Assembly (NCBI GenBank): GCA_039908535.1
Contig: JAMOAW010000015.1
Coordinates: forward strand, 1 to 49,272
From: JAMOAW01 sp039908535
GTDB lineage: Bacteria > Pseudomonadota > Magnetococcia > Magnetococcales > JADFZT01
Length of the DNA stretch: 49,272 bases
Direction: 5' to 3'
The position numbers and the translations under genes were made by a program. The notes beneath the pieces were generated by a model, which was given only the letters and a program-made list of their open reading frames with translations, did not search any database and was not told the origin of the DNA. Within the stretch, counting starts at the first letter, position 1, and every line of letters starts with the position of its first letter. Shown in pieces: positions 1-7,990 of this stretch.

Positions 1-340
1 TTGCGGGCAAAAAATTAAAAAAAAAGGTGGGGGAATTGGGGGACGGTTCTGAGCCCCCCAAGGTCTTGATTTTTATTTTTCCGATACATGAACATAATGC
101 CCTGCGGGCAAAAAAAAATCAAAGGCCAAACCCTGGGGGATGAATCCCCCAGACCCCCTCTTTTTTTTTAAGAATTAAAAAAAAAGGGTGGGGGGATTGG
201 GGGGCGGTTCTCCGCCCCCCAAGGTCTTGATTTTTATTTTTCCGATACATTAAAATCAAAGACAAAACCTTGGGGGATGAATCCCCCAAACCCCCTCTTT
301 TTTTTAAGTATTACAAGAAAAGAGGGGGGGATTGGGGGGC
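1..340 (-). repeat. Three head-to-tail units of the composite hairpin repeat
   Basis: Unit one (1-89) is cut by the window edge and has the G-rich hairpin but no CTGGGGG hairpin. Unit two (90-250) is complete: GCCC/GGGC hairpin, CTGGGGGATGAATCCCCCAG, then GGGGGGCGG/CCGCCCCCC ending in CCGATACAT. Unit three (254-340) lacks its end. All three read on the minus strand, the same strand as the gene that ends at 382, so they lie directly downstream of it. The whole 381-base stretch before that gene is explained by repeats. Confidence 0.9.
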
Positions 341-381
341 TTTAGTTTTTGATGGTGTCGATTTTGCGCATGGTCTATTGA

Positions 382-2760
382 TTACGGGTGCTGCATTTTT
401 AACATTTGCGCCAATTTTAAAAAGGAGATATCCAACTTTTTGAGTGGCTCAAAATGACTCCCCTTGGCAAGGGCAAGGGTATAAATTTGCTCCCCTAAAA
501 GGATAAACTGCTTTTGCATCTGGGGATCCAAAAGGGGCGTTCCTTGGGCAATGCGTGTATTTAACGCGTATAATGTCTGGTTGATCTCACATGCTTCTTG
601 GTTAAATTGCATCTCCAGTTCATACGCAATGGCCGTCAGCACATCTCGTAGACTCTGTATCCAGGCCTGATCTTTTTCAGAATACTCCAGTTGTATCTCT
701 CCTGACAGTCGCGTGGCATCTTGGACTAAAAACAGAGTATCTATCGACAATGAACGAAATAGATTGGATTTTAAAGGGAAAGAGCTATCGAAAAGCATAC
801 GCTGCCGTGTTTTCTTTATTGGCTCTGGATCGGAGGTAACTATGTGATCCGGCTTTGCGTTCTCCTGCTTTGAAAGTTGAACTGGGGTAGGTTCTGGGGA
901 GTCTTTCCCCATTTTGACTGTTGGGGGCGGTGCTACCAACATCGCTTGCAATCGTGTTAGAATCACCTCGGTTTCGCTCTGCAGAGCCTGCACAAAAGGT
1001 TCAATCAGGGCGGGATTGTGCATCTTTACCATAATACGGTCGATTTCGCTGCGGATAGATTGGCGCAATGGTGTCAAAATTTCCACTTCGCCCAAATTTT
1101 GAAAAATTTCCTGCATAGACTCTTGTATCCTTTGAACTCCAATCGGTGTCAATTGGCCAGTTTCAGAAGGGTTGAACGGTAAACCGGTTTGCATCATGGA
1201 TCTATTCTCTTGTGCAGAGCGAAACTCATTTAAAAAATCACGCAAAATATGGGTTTGAATGTGTGTGGTGTGTTCCCTTTCCTCTTGAATCCATTGTCGA
1301 ACCGGTTCTAGATTGCATGCATCCCAGGTAAAAGGAATTGTCTCATTTTTGGTGGCTCCAGGAAATATCTGCACCATATACCCCATCATGTGCGCCGATT
1401 CACGATGGATGGTTTCCAGTACTGGGGCGAAAAAGGTCACCTCTTGCATATGCTTAAGCAAATTTTGGTTGGCATTTTGAATAGATTCTATGACCGGATT
1501 GAAAAATTCTGGGGAGTGCATAAAATCGACTAATTGATTTGTTTCATGTTTTGTTTTTTCTATCAACGTTTCTAAAAATATCTTATTCTGAAACTGATTC
1601 AGCAATTGGCTGGATTCATTGCGAATAACCTGCAAGAGAGGCATCAAAAAGGTTTGATTGTGCATCTCTTGTTGTAATAACTGGGTGCCCTGCTGCACCG
1701 ATTGAATGACGGGTGCCAGGAAGGTCGGGGGATCTAACAAGGGGAGGAGGGCCTGCACCTGTGTTGATATTTTCGCCGTTTCGTTTTGAATCGCTTCAAT
1801 AACAACGGGTAAAATGCGGTCATCCTCTTTTTTGTCCATAAGTTGCTCATTGATGAGATCTATAATCTCTTGACTAATCTTCTTCGCCCAATCTGAATCG
1901 ATATATTCTAGTAGAAATTCTACGTTTTTTTCATGTTTTTCGATTATAATGGTGGTCTGGTTTTGAATTTTATTCAAAACCTGCATGAGAGGAGTGAGGT
2001 CAATATTTGTGCAGGGTTGAGAGATTCTCTCAGTTTGCAATATATCTGTCAGAATCTCTTGAGAAATCTCCTCCACCCAATTTGAATCGGGTTGTTGACC
2101 CGTGTTATTGGAAAGATATTCTAGTAGAAATTCTACATTTTTTTCATGCTTTTCGATTATAAGAGCGGTCTGGTTTTGAATTTTATCCAAAACCGGCATG
2201 AGAGACGTGAGATCTATATTTGTGCTGGGTTGAGAGACGCTCTCAGTTCGCAACATATCTGCCAGAGGTTGCCAAAACGCTGGCTGGTGTAAAAAGTCGG
2301 TAATTGATTGAATTTGTTTAACAATTGGTTCAAGAAGATGCTCTTTTTCCACCGCATAAAGCACAGGTGTGAGAAAAGAACCGTTTTGTAAAAGTAGAAG
2401 AATCTCCTCACACAGAGACTGAATGGTAAGGTGGTGATTTTGCAGCGGTTGGAAGGAGGAGTCCATCATTTCTGGTTCGTTCCATCCTCTAACGCTATTT
2501 TGCGTTAATATCGTCGCAGTAGAGTCATTTTCCACCTCAACCAATGGCAGCGCAACTGGTTGCGTTTGCAGATACGTTTGTTTTTGAAACAAATGGAGCA
2601 GGTATTGGCATTCCAGCTTTAGTACCTGGATGACGGGTTCAAAAAAAGTTTGGTTTTCCAGACGAGTTGTGATGCGCTCTAATGATTCCAGCAGTTGGGT
2701 CTGTGGTTGTGGTGACTCACGATAGGTTTCGCACTTTATCTTTTCTACAAAGGTATCCAT
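382..2760 (-). CDS. Long helical protein built of 24-residue repeats; probable tail of the ZorA-like channel
   Basis: No catalytic domain is visible in the 792 residues from the ATG at 2760. From residue 347 to 466 there are five exact 24-residue units of the pattern F[FL]xPVIxxIxxExxxLLxxMxxxT, starting at F347, F371, F395, F419 and F443. A further unit lies at 39-62, and diverged units lie near 316 and in the C-terminal third. Residues of about 188-257 are followed by a diverged tandem copy of the same 70 residues (210 bp at DNA level). The frame stays open upstream of 2760 to 2895, with no ATG, and overlaps the channel gene. A 62-bp repeat (2648-2709 and 2807-2868) encodes QTQLLESLE-x-I-x-TRLENQT in this frame at both places. 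I infer that this is the helical tail of the upstream ZorA-like protein, separated by a frameshift. It could instead be an independent structural protein. Confidence 0.75.
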   Translation of the reverse strand: MDTFVEKIKCETYRESPQPQTQLLESLERITTRLENQTFFEPVIQVLKLECQYLLHLFQKQTYLQTQPVALPLVEVENDSTATILTQNSVRGWNEPEMMDSSFQPLQNHHLTIQSLCEEILLLLQNGSFLTPVLYAVEKEHLLEPIVKQIQSITDFLHQPAFWQPLADMLRTESVSQPSTNIDLTSLMPVLDKIQNQTALIIEKHEKNVEFLLEYLSNNTGQQPDSNWVEEISQEILTDILQTERISQPCTNIDLTPLMQVLNKIQNQTTIIIEKHEKNVEFLLEYIDSDWAKKISQEIIDLINEQLMDKKEDDRILPVVIEAIQNETAKISTQVQALLPLLDPPTFLAPVIQSVQQGTQLLQQEMHNQTFLMPLLQVIRNESSQLLNQFQNKIFLETLIEKTKHETNQLVDFMHSPEFFNPVIESIQNANQNLLKHMQEVTFFAPVLETIHRESAHMMGYMVQIFPGATKNETIPFTWDACNLEPVRQWIQEEREHTTHIQTHILRDFLNEFRSAQENRSMMQTGLPFNPSETGQLTPIGVQRIQESMQEIFQNLGEVEILTPLRQSIRSEIDRIMVKMHNPALIEPFVQALQSETEVILTRLQAMLVAPPPTVKMGKDSPEPTPVQLSKQENAKPDHIVTSDPEPIKKTRQRMLFDSSFPLKSNLFRSLSIDTLFLVQDATRLSGEIQLEYSEKDQAWIQSLRDVLTAIAYELEMQFNQEACEINQTLYALNTRIAQGTPLLDPQMQKQFILLGEQIYTLALAKGSHFEPLKKLDISFLKLAQMLKMQHP

Positions 2761-2868
2761 CCCCTCGGTGAGCGATTGAAGAACGATATCTTTGAGTTGG
2801 ACTCCAGTTTGGTTTTCCAGACGAGTTGCGATCTGCTCTAATGATTCCAGCAGTTGGGTCTGTGGTTG
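2648..2868 (-). repeat. 62-bp direct repeat at the channel/tail junction
   Basis: Positions 2648-2709 and 2807-2868 are near-identical and 159 bases apart, a multiple of three. Both copies read in frame with the 24-residue-repeat protein. The channel frame ends inside the upstream copy. Confidence 0.85.
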
Positions 2869-3803
2869 GTCTTCTCTTCGTATTGATGCACAGAATCAAT
2901 AAGAGTTTCAACGGCTTTATCAATATGAATGCGAATTTGTGCCCGTTGTTTTTCTTCGTTTTGCATCCGATCCAACATGGGCGTAATAGCAGTGGCAATT
3001 TGTTTGACGGTCTCGTGGTTGATTTTATGGATGGCCTGTTCGGTTAGGTGGTCAACCATCCGCGCCAACTGTGCCTCTTGTTGGTCACTTTGGATTGTTT
3101 CTATAGTTTTGGTGGTGGAGGCTTGGAACTGTTTAAATTTTTTTTTGTCCACAAAGCCAATGCGATTTTGTAGTAAAAGGCAAAAAAGACGAATTTGATT
3201 TTTTACCGCATAACTATAAAATTTTTCCCGCCAAGCAAATAGAGAACCGGCCAATATGGCAAAAATGGCTGGTAGAAATTTAAATGTTGCCTCTTGTAGA
3301 AGGGATTGTAAAATTTGATGATATACAGATATATTGGCTATATTCAGATGTTGTATGGTGAGATAAAGGGCAACCAGCACACCCAGAAAGCTCATTGCCG
3401 TCCCCGCCCCAATGAGTAAGCTTGGAACAGATTGAAAAAAATGCCAATCCATCTGCTGATGAATCAGGCGGTCGAAATGGAAATAACCCTCTGGTCTCCG
3501 GTAGCTACGAATGGTCTCATCCTTTTCAGAAGCAAGAAGGGTGCGACTAAAAGAGATCCAAGCTGGGGAGAGCAAGGGATGACGGCTCAGGTTTGTATCA
3601 ATTTCCTGAAAATTTTTATAAAAATCTGTAAAATCAGAACGAGATTGTAAAAAATGGGTCGCTTCAGAAAGGCTCTGTTGTACTGGGAGAATATAATGTT
3701 TTCGAAAACGAATCCATTGCCCAATCCCCCACGCCAGCACCAGTCCAGTCAATAGCCAGGAGATCCACGGGTGATTAAAATTTAACAATATCCATTCTAG
3801 CAT
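2838..3803 (-). CDS. ZorA/MotA/ExbB-like ion channel subunit
   Basis: A 321-residue membrane protein. A first transmembrane segment lies at about 12-30. A cytoplasmic stretch follows with RRPEGYFHFDRL before FQSVPSLLIGAG, and two more membrane segments lie near 122-147 and 170-190. The phrase RRPxxYF...PxLLxGxGxxxxFLGVLVAL resembles ZorA, the MotA-like stator protein of the Zorya defence system; the wider family is MotA/TolQ/ExbB. After the membrane part come about 110 mostly helical residues. The ATG at 3803 is chosen because a GGAG lies 8 bases upstream; the frame runs back to 3905, but that part starts inside a repeat unit. The C-terminal NHRPNCWNH is an out-of-frame reading of a repeat that belongs to the downstream tail frame, so the natural product is probably longer (see findings). 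A ZorB/MotB partner is not in the window and would lie beyond position 1. Confidence 0.7.
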   Translation of the reverse strand: MLEWILLNFNHPWISWLLTGLVLAWGIGQWIRFRKHYILPVQQSLSEATHFLQSRSDFTDFYKNFQEIDTNLSRHPLLSPAWISFSRTLLASEKDETIRSYRRPEGYFHFDRLIHQQMDWHFFQSVPSLLIGAGTAMSFLGVLVALYLTIQHLNIANISVYHQILQSLLQEATFKFLPAIFAILAGSLFAWREKFYSYAVKNQIRLFCLLLQNRIGFVDKKKFKQFQASTTKTIETIQSDQQEAQLARMVDHLTEQAIHKINHETVKQIATAITPMLDRMQNEEKQRAQIRIHIDKAVETLIDSVHQYEEKTNHRPNCWNH

Positions 3804-3900
3804 GGCGAATACTCCGCGAAAAAGGGAGTGTCTATCGAGGGAAAATTCATCTCGGTTTGATATAAACTTTACTTGGCATTGACAGCATAATTCATGCCAG

Positions 3901-4242
3901 AACATGATGCCCTTCGGGCAAAAATCAAAGACAAAACCTTGGGGGATGAATCCCCCAAACCCCCTCTTTTTTTAAGAATTGAAAAAGAAGGGTGGGGGGA
4001 ATTGGGGGGCGGTTCTCCACCCCCCAAGGTCTTGATTTTTATTTTTCCGATACATATATTTATGAGTTATGTGAAGTAATATAATTGAGAGGGGGGCTTA
4101 TATTTTTTAGAATGTAATGCCCTGCGGGCAAAGAAAAAATCAAAAGCCAGACCCTGGGGGATGAATCCCCCAGACCCCCTCTTTTTTTTGAAAATTAAAA
4201 AAAAAGGTGAGGGTATTGGGGGGGTGTTGATTTTTATTTTTC
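3901..4242 (-). repeat. Two units of the composite hairpin repeat
   Basis: Units at 3901-4055 (complete, with GCCCTTCGGGC and CTTGGGGGATGAATCCCCCAA variants) and 4116-4242 (the G-rich hairpin is degraded to GGGGGGGTGTT). They fill most of the gap between the 201-residue gene and the ZorA-like gene. The end facing the ZorA-like gene carries CATCATGTTC, which creates a spurious upstream start at 3905. Nothing else is visible in 3804-4268. Confidence 0.9.
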
Positions 4243-4268
4243 AAAAAAGACGTTTGGGGAGAGCAACG

Positions 4269-4874
4269 CTAACCTTTCGGTTCAGAGTTTAAACTTTTGG
4301 TCGTCTCTACATTTTCTAAGCTTTCAATGGTATGGGAGAGGTCATACGTAATCAAATATGGGACCTTCCATTTTCGCTTGCCTAAAATGCAAATTTCTAC
4401 GATTCCACGTCGTCCTTTTTGTTTCCAAACGACGAGATATCGATTTGATTGACCAGGATCGACTTCAAATTTTAGCCGTACCCGTCGGGTAATTTGGCTA
4501 CCAATCGCAATTCCCAGAGTTCGGCCCAATTCGCCAGAGAGTTGTGTCGTCAACAACGACCAAACTCCCCCACGCACGGAGGAACCAAATTCGCGGGTAC
4601 GTTCTAGATCTAAAGAGACTTTCGCAGTACGGGAAAACTCGTGTTCACTGACTAAAACTCGGTTTCCAAAGCGATTATCTAGGGGAATCTCTTCCGTGGC
4701 GAGAATAAAGCTCTCTTCATTTAGAAACTGCTCGTTGAGAATTTCCACGGATTGTTCATCTTTTTGAAATAGACGTCTACCGAAGGCAGGTAACGATTTA
4801 CTTGACTTAGCTATGTTTTTTCCAATAACCAAGCCAACCACGGAAGCTATAGCCATGGGAATATATTGATACAT
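4269..4874 (-). CDS. Unrecognised 201-residue protein in the Mms6-like operon
   Basis: I do not recognise this protein. It starts with a hydrophobic segment (about residues 4-21, IPMAIASVVGLVIGK), so it is probably anchored in or exported across the membrane. A charged linker (about 35-75) follows, then a region rich in alternating hydrophobic and charged residues (about 78-185: VSEHEFSRTAKVSLDLER, RRVRLKFEVD, RYLVVWKQKGRRGIVEI) that looks like beta strands. The ATG has a strong ribosome site (GGGGAGGGAGGC). It follows the 38-residue microprotein by 13 bases and the Mms6-like gene by about 130, so the three are probably one transcript. That would fit a magnetosome-related role, but this is inference from position only. 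Confidence 0.75.
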   Translation of the reverse strand: MYQYIPMAIASVVGLVIGKNIAKSSKSLPAFGRRLFQKDEQSVEILNEQFLNEESFILATEEIPLDNRFGNRVLVSEHEFSRTAKVSLDLERTREFGSSVRGGVWSLLTTQLSGELGRTLGIAIGSQITRRVRLKFEVDPGQSNRYLVVWKQKGRRGIVEICILGKRKWKVPYLITYDLSHTIESLENVETTKSLNSEPKG

Positions 4875-4887
4875 GCCTCCCTCCCCT

Positions 4888-5004
4888 TTAATCGGTGACT
4901 TTAGACAGATAAAATGGTTTGCTTTGTTCGATCAATAAAAATAAACAGGTTATTAAAAGAGAGCAAACCATTCCTATATGAATAATTGATCCAAAATCTG
5001 ACAT
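4888..5004 (-). CDS. 38-residue membrane microprotein between the Mms6-like gene and the 201-residue gene
   Basis: The ATG at 5004 lies two bases after the TAA of the Mms6-like gene and the frame ends at 4888, just before the ribosome site of the next gene. The product has one clear hydrophobic segment (GMVCSLLITCLFLLIE) flanked by short polar ends. The tight spacing suggests translational coupling; no separate Shine-Dalgarno site is obvious. Function unknown. Small one-helix proteins are common in magnetosome operons, but there is no sequence match I can name. Confidence 0.5.
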   Translation of the reverse strand: MSDFGSIIHIGMVCSLLITCLFLLIEQSKPFYLSKVTD

Positions 5005-5006
5005 GA

Positions 5007-5390
5007 TTAAAAAGGCCAAATTTTAGCGGCTTTGCTGCGACGCCAATAAATATATCCCAATGTCGCACCCGACACTAAAATCACCGGTCCCCACGCTCCC
5101 AATCCCAGTCCCAATCCAAGGCTCAACCCTTTTCCGGTCCAAATGGTACCTCCAGCAGTACCAGCTGTTTTGGCAGCAGCGGTTGTTGCTGTGGCCGATG
5201 TGGTGCCAAAACCGAGTTGGGTTGTTTGTGCGGTTGCCATGGTTTGACCGGCTCCCATTTTTGTAGCACCTGTTGCAACGGTTTTAGCAATGGGTAAAGC
5301 TTCTGCGGCATGAAATTCTACCAATCCAGGTCCGGCAATTTTAATGCTTTCTCCAGCAAGGAGATTTACGGTCATATCAGTTGTTGGCAT
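5007..5390 (-). CDS. Mms6/MamD-like magnetosome membrane protein
   Basis: A 127-residue protein. The first 80 residues are Ala/Thr/Gly-rich. From about residue 80 comes GGTIWTGKGLSLGLGLGLGA followed by WGPVIL and a membrane helix. This is the hallmark LG-rich motif shared by Mms6, MamD (Mms7) and related magnetosome proteins that bind or shape magnetite crystals; in Magnetospirillum Mms6 the same stretch reads GGTIWTGKGLGLGLGLGLGA, from memory. Unlike Mms6, the C-terminus here is short and basic (YIYWRRSKAAKIWPF), with no acidic iron-binding tail, so assignment within the family is open. The ATG has GGAG nine bases upstream. It heads a likely three-gene operon, with the 38-residue and 201-residue genes following. 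It lies only about 860 bases from parB, and no other known magnetosome gene is in the window. Confidence 0.8.
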   Translation of the reverse strand: MPTTDMTVNLLAGESIKIAGPGLVEFHAAEALPIAKTVATGATKMGAGQTMATAQTTQLGFGTTSATATTAAAKTAGTAGGTIWTGKGLSLGLGLGLGAWGPVILVSGATLGYIYWRRSKAAKIWPF

Positions 5391-5706
5391 CTTTTGCGCT
5401 CCGATGTAAATAAGGACGATAATGATCGTGGTCCAGGCAATCGACTACAAAATTTCTGAACCATTTTGATTATATTTTATACATTTTTATTAACCAAAAA
5501 ACAATTTTTTTATCGTTTAAATGTGTATTCAAGATTATTTTTTTCGCTATTGAAAATAGCGAATCCCTATTTATTAAGTTTATGATTCCACTTTCTTACC
5601 CTAAGGCTCTTTTATTCATCAAAAACTTCTTTAAAAATATTTAGTTACATTCTCATGTTCTCCTTGACTTTTTTGATAATTATGACTATCTTTATTCATA
5701 ATTAAG
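5391..5706. other. AT-rich non-coding region upstream of the Mms6-like gene
   Basis: No coding frame is convincing here. The region is strongly AT-rich and presumably holds the promoter for the minus-strand Mms6-like operon; several TATAAT-like strings occur but none has a clear -35 partner. It contains the perfect inverted repeat at 5543-5563. Confidence 0.5.
5543..5563. promoter_or_regulatory. Perfect 9-bp inverted repeat upstream of the Mms6-like gene
   Basis: TTCGCTATT-GAA-AATAGCGAA forms a 9-bp stem with a 3-base loop. It lies about 150 bases upstream of the Mms6-like start. On the minus strand it is followed by A residues, not T residues, so it is not a terminator for that strand. It could be an operator or simply a structured leader. 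Confidence 0.35.
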
Positions 5707-5933
5707 ACCTCAGTGGGGGCCAGAACCGCCCCCCAGACCCCAGGGTTTTGATGTTGATTTTTTTAATGTATAATGTATCGGAAAAATAAAGATCAAGACC
5801 TTGGGGGGCCCAGAACCGCCCCCCAATCCCCCCCACCCTTTTCTTTTAATTCTTAAAAAAAAAGAGGGGGGCTGGGGGATTCATCCCCCAGGGTTTGGCC
5901 TTTGGTTTTTTTTGCCCGCAGGGCATCATGTTC
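5707..5933 (+). repeat. Composite hairpin repeat, plus-strand orientation (partial unit plus full unit)
   Basis: A fragment with GGGGGCCAGAACCGCCCCCC (5711-5757) is followed by a full unit at 5773-5933 (ATGTATCGG to GGGCATCATGTTC). The orientation is opposite to the surrounding minus-strand genes but matches the small plus-strand reading frame that begins 25 bases later. Confidence 0.9.
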
Positions 5934-5958
5934 GACTTCGTCGTAGGTGGAACTTCAC

Positions 5959-6114
5959 ATGAGCTTATTCTGGATCATTGGCATTTTTTTTAATGTGACG
6001 TTGACAGGTTTGGCTCTTTATTGGATCTTAGTTCGTTGCAGCCCCTCTGCTAAGCAGAAAAATGTTGATCAAGTGCGAAAAAATTATTCATTGAAGAAAA
6101 GGCGGGTTGATTGA
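5959..6114 (+). CDS. 51-residue single-helix membrane microprotein
   Basis: The ATG at 5959 is preceded by AGGTGG at a 7-base spacing and the frame ends with TGA at 6112-6114. The product starts MSLFWIIGIFFNVTLTGLAL, continues as one hydrophobic helix to about residue 25, and ends in a basic tail (KNYSLKKRRVD). It is the only plus-strand gene between the Mms6-like operon and parB, and it lies just after a repeat unit of matching orientation, as other genes in the window do. I know of no family for it. Its helix-plus-basic-tail form would suit an inner-membrane or magnetosome-membrane peptide. Confidence 0.5.
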   Translation: MSLFWIIGIFFNVTLTGLALYWILVRCSPSAKQKNVDQVRKNYSLKKRRVD

Positions 6115-6141
6115 CTTGCGTGTCGAAATGTGGAATGTTTA

Positions 6142-6239
6142 TTTCGGAAAATTATATATCAAGACCTTGGGGGGAGGAGAACCGCCCCCCAATCCCCCCC
6201 CCTTTTTTTTTAATTTTTTGCCCGTAGGGCATTATGTTT
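6142..6239 (+). repeat. Partial composite hairpin repeat between the microprotein and parB
   Basis: It has the TTCGGAAAA start, the GGGGGGAGGAGAACCGCCCCCC hairpin and the GCCCGTAGGGC end, but lacks the CTGGGGG hairpin module. It sits between the convergent 51-residue gene and parB and could serve as a terminator for either. Confidence 0.85.
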
Positions 6240-6246
6240 GGTGTCT

Positions 6247-7131
6247 CTAGCGCAACAATCGATTCGTTAATTCCTCCAATTGTTCGGGTGTTGTGTATTC
6301 AAGAATGATCCTACCCTTTCCGCCTCGTAAGGTGATATCTACTTGGGTATTTAACTGGGTACTTAATTTGGACTCCATTTCAGCAATGGCTGGATCCTTA
6401 CTTACCCCCTTATGGGTTTTAACCTTACTAGCCCCCTCCCCTTCTACCGTCATCGGTCTATTTCGAATTAAACGTTCAGTCTCACGAACCGAGAGTTCCT
6501 GTAATATCACCTGTTCCGCAATTTTAATGGCCAAGGCTTCATCTTCTTCAAGAGGAAGTAACGCCCTGGCATGGCCAGAACTAAGTTCACCACGAGCCAG
6601 CATATCTTGAATTAATACGGGCAAACGCAGCAGGCGTAAATGGTTGGTTACCGCAATGCGACTTTTACCCACTTTTTGCGCCACACTTTTATGGCTATGG
6701 CCAAACTCCTGAATCAAGCGATTATAGCCACGAGCGACATCAATTGAATTAAGATCCTCGCGTTGCAGGTTTTCTAATATAGCAACTTCTAACGCTTGAC
6801 TATCGTCAAATTGTCGCACTAACGACGGTATGGTTCGCAGACCTGCCAAACGCGCAGCGCGCCAACGGCGCTCTCCAGCAATCAACTCAAAGTGTCCAGG
6901 CTCTTGGGCAAGTTCGCGTACTAAAATAGGTTGCAAAATGCCCTTCTCTAAAATCGAGGCGGTCAACTCTGCCAAATTGGTTTCGTCCATCTGCCCTCTT
7001 GGTTGAAAGGGATTGGGGCGGATATCGTCCAATGGAATTTGCCGTATTTTTTGTCGATCTACCTCTTGAACGGCATTTTCACCCAATAACGAACCAAGAC
7101 CACGGCCTAGACGAATCGGAGGATTGTTCAT
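6247..7131 (-). CDS. parB: Chromosome partitioning protein ParB
   Basis: This 294-residue CTPase and DNA clamp loads at parS sites and spreads to form the partition complex. NPFQPR lies near residue 40, the arginine-rich GERRWRAARLAGL (CTP/nucleotide box) near 86-98, ENLQRED near 118, a helix-turn-helix (HKSVAQKVGKSRIAVTNHL) near 145-163, then a C-terminal dimerisation region. Length is normal. The start abuts the parA stop (TAAATG), so the pair is translationally coupled. Two parS sites lie nearby, at 7961 and 11310. Confidence 0.95.
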   Translation of the reverse strand: MNNPPIRLGRGLGSLLGENAVQEVDRQKIRQIPLDDIRPNPFQPRGQMDETNLAELTASILEKGILQPILVRELAQEPGHFELIAGERRWRAARLAGLRTIPSLVRQFDDSQALEVAILENLQREDLNSIDVARGYNRLIQEFGHSHKSVAQKVGKSRIAVTNHLRLLRLPVLIQDMLARGELSSGHARALLPLEEDEALAIKIAEQVILQELSVRETERLIRNRPMTVEGEGASKVKTHKGVSKDPAIAEMESKLSTQLNTQVDITLRGGKGRIILEYTTPEQLEELTNRLLR

Positions 7132-7915
7132 TTAAACCTCATCGTAAAATGTTTTATTCAATTCAATCCATTCCTGAGCCAGACTTAGGAATGCATGAGA
7201 ACCTGGGCAATCAATATCATACCATAAAACAGGTTTGCCAAAACTGGGAGCTTCAGCCACTAAGTGATTGCGCGGAATTGTTGTTTTTAATAGTCTATCC
7301 GGCATATGACGACGAACATCGTGAGCCACTTGCACATTTAATCTATTATTCATATCAAACATAGTAAGCAAAATGCCACTTAATTTTAAATCTGGATTTA
7401 GCTGCTCACGTGTTATGTCAATGGTTCGCAACAGTTGCGTCAGCCCCTCTAAAGCGTAAAATTCGCACTGCAATGGAATGAGAACGGAATTGGCAACGAC
7501 CAATGCGTTTACTGTCAAGAGTCCTAATGAGGGAGGACAATCGATCAAAACGGTATCATACTCTTGCACAGCCTCCAATAAAGAACCGCGTAACCAATAT
7601 TCACGTTCAGCTTCTTGAGCCAGTTCAACTTCCGCCCCGCCAAGCTCTGCGTTGGCTGGAAGTAAATCCAAATGATTGGGAATAAGTCGCCAAAGCAGAT
7701 CATGCGGTGCCGCTTTACCTGCCAAGACATGATAAATGGTCGACATCTTCGGGTGTTTTGGAATACCAAAACCGGATGTTGCATTGCCTTGTGGGTCAAA
7801 ATCTACACAAAGTACCCGCTGCCCGGCTGCCGCTAAGCCAGCAGAGAGGTTAACAGCGGTCGTTGTTTTACCAACGCCCCCTTTTTGATTGACTACAGCG
7901 ACGATATGAGCCATG
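7132..7915 (-). CDS. parA: Chromosome partitioning ATPase ParA
   Basis: This 261-residue Walker-type ATPase works with ParB on origin segregation. The deviant Walker A box KGGVGKTTT lies at about residues 9-17, DFDPQGNATSG at about 39-49, and a Walker B-like TVLIDCPPSLG around 115-125. The start at 7915 (MAHIVAVVNQ) is chosen because AGGAG lies seven bases upstream and known ParA proteins begin in this way. The frame can be extended to 8055, but that part comes from a repeat unit and spans the parS site. It is directly followed by parB. Confidence 0.95.
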
Positions 7916-7960
7916 CCGAATCTCCTAAATAAAACTCCCATCTCCTCGGTAGTGAGCAGA

Positions 7961-7976
7961 TGTTTCACGTGAAACA
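7961..7976. promoter_or_regulatory. parS site, perfect consensus
   Basis: TGTTTCACGTGAAACA is the canonical 16-bp palindromic ParB-binding site. It lies about 45 bases upstream of the parA start, so ParB binding may also autoregulate parAB. Confidence 0.95.
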
Positions 7977-7990
7977 GTGCAATAAATGAG

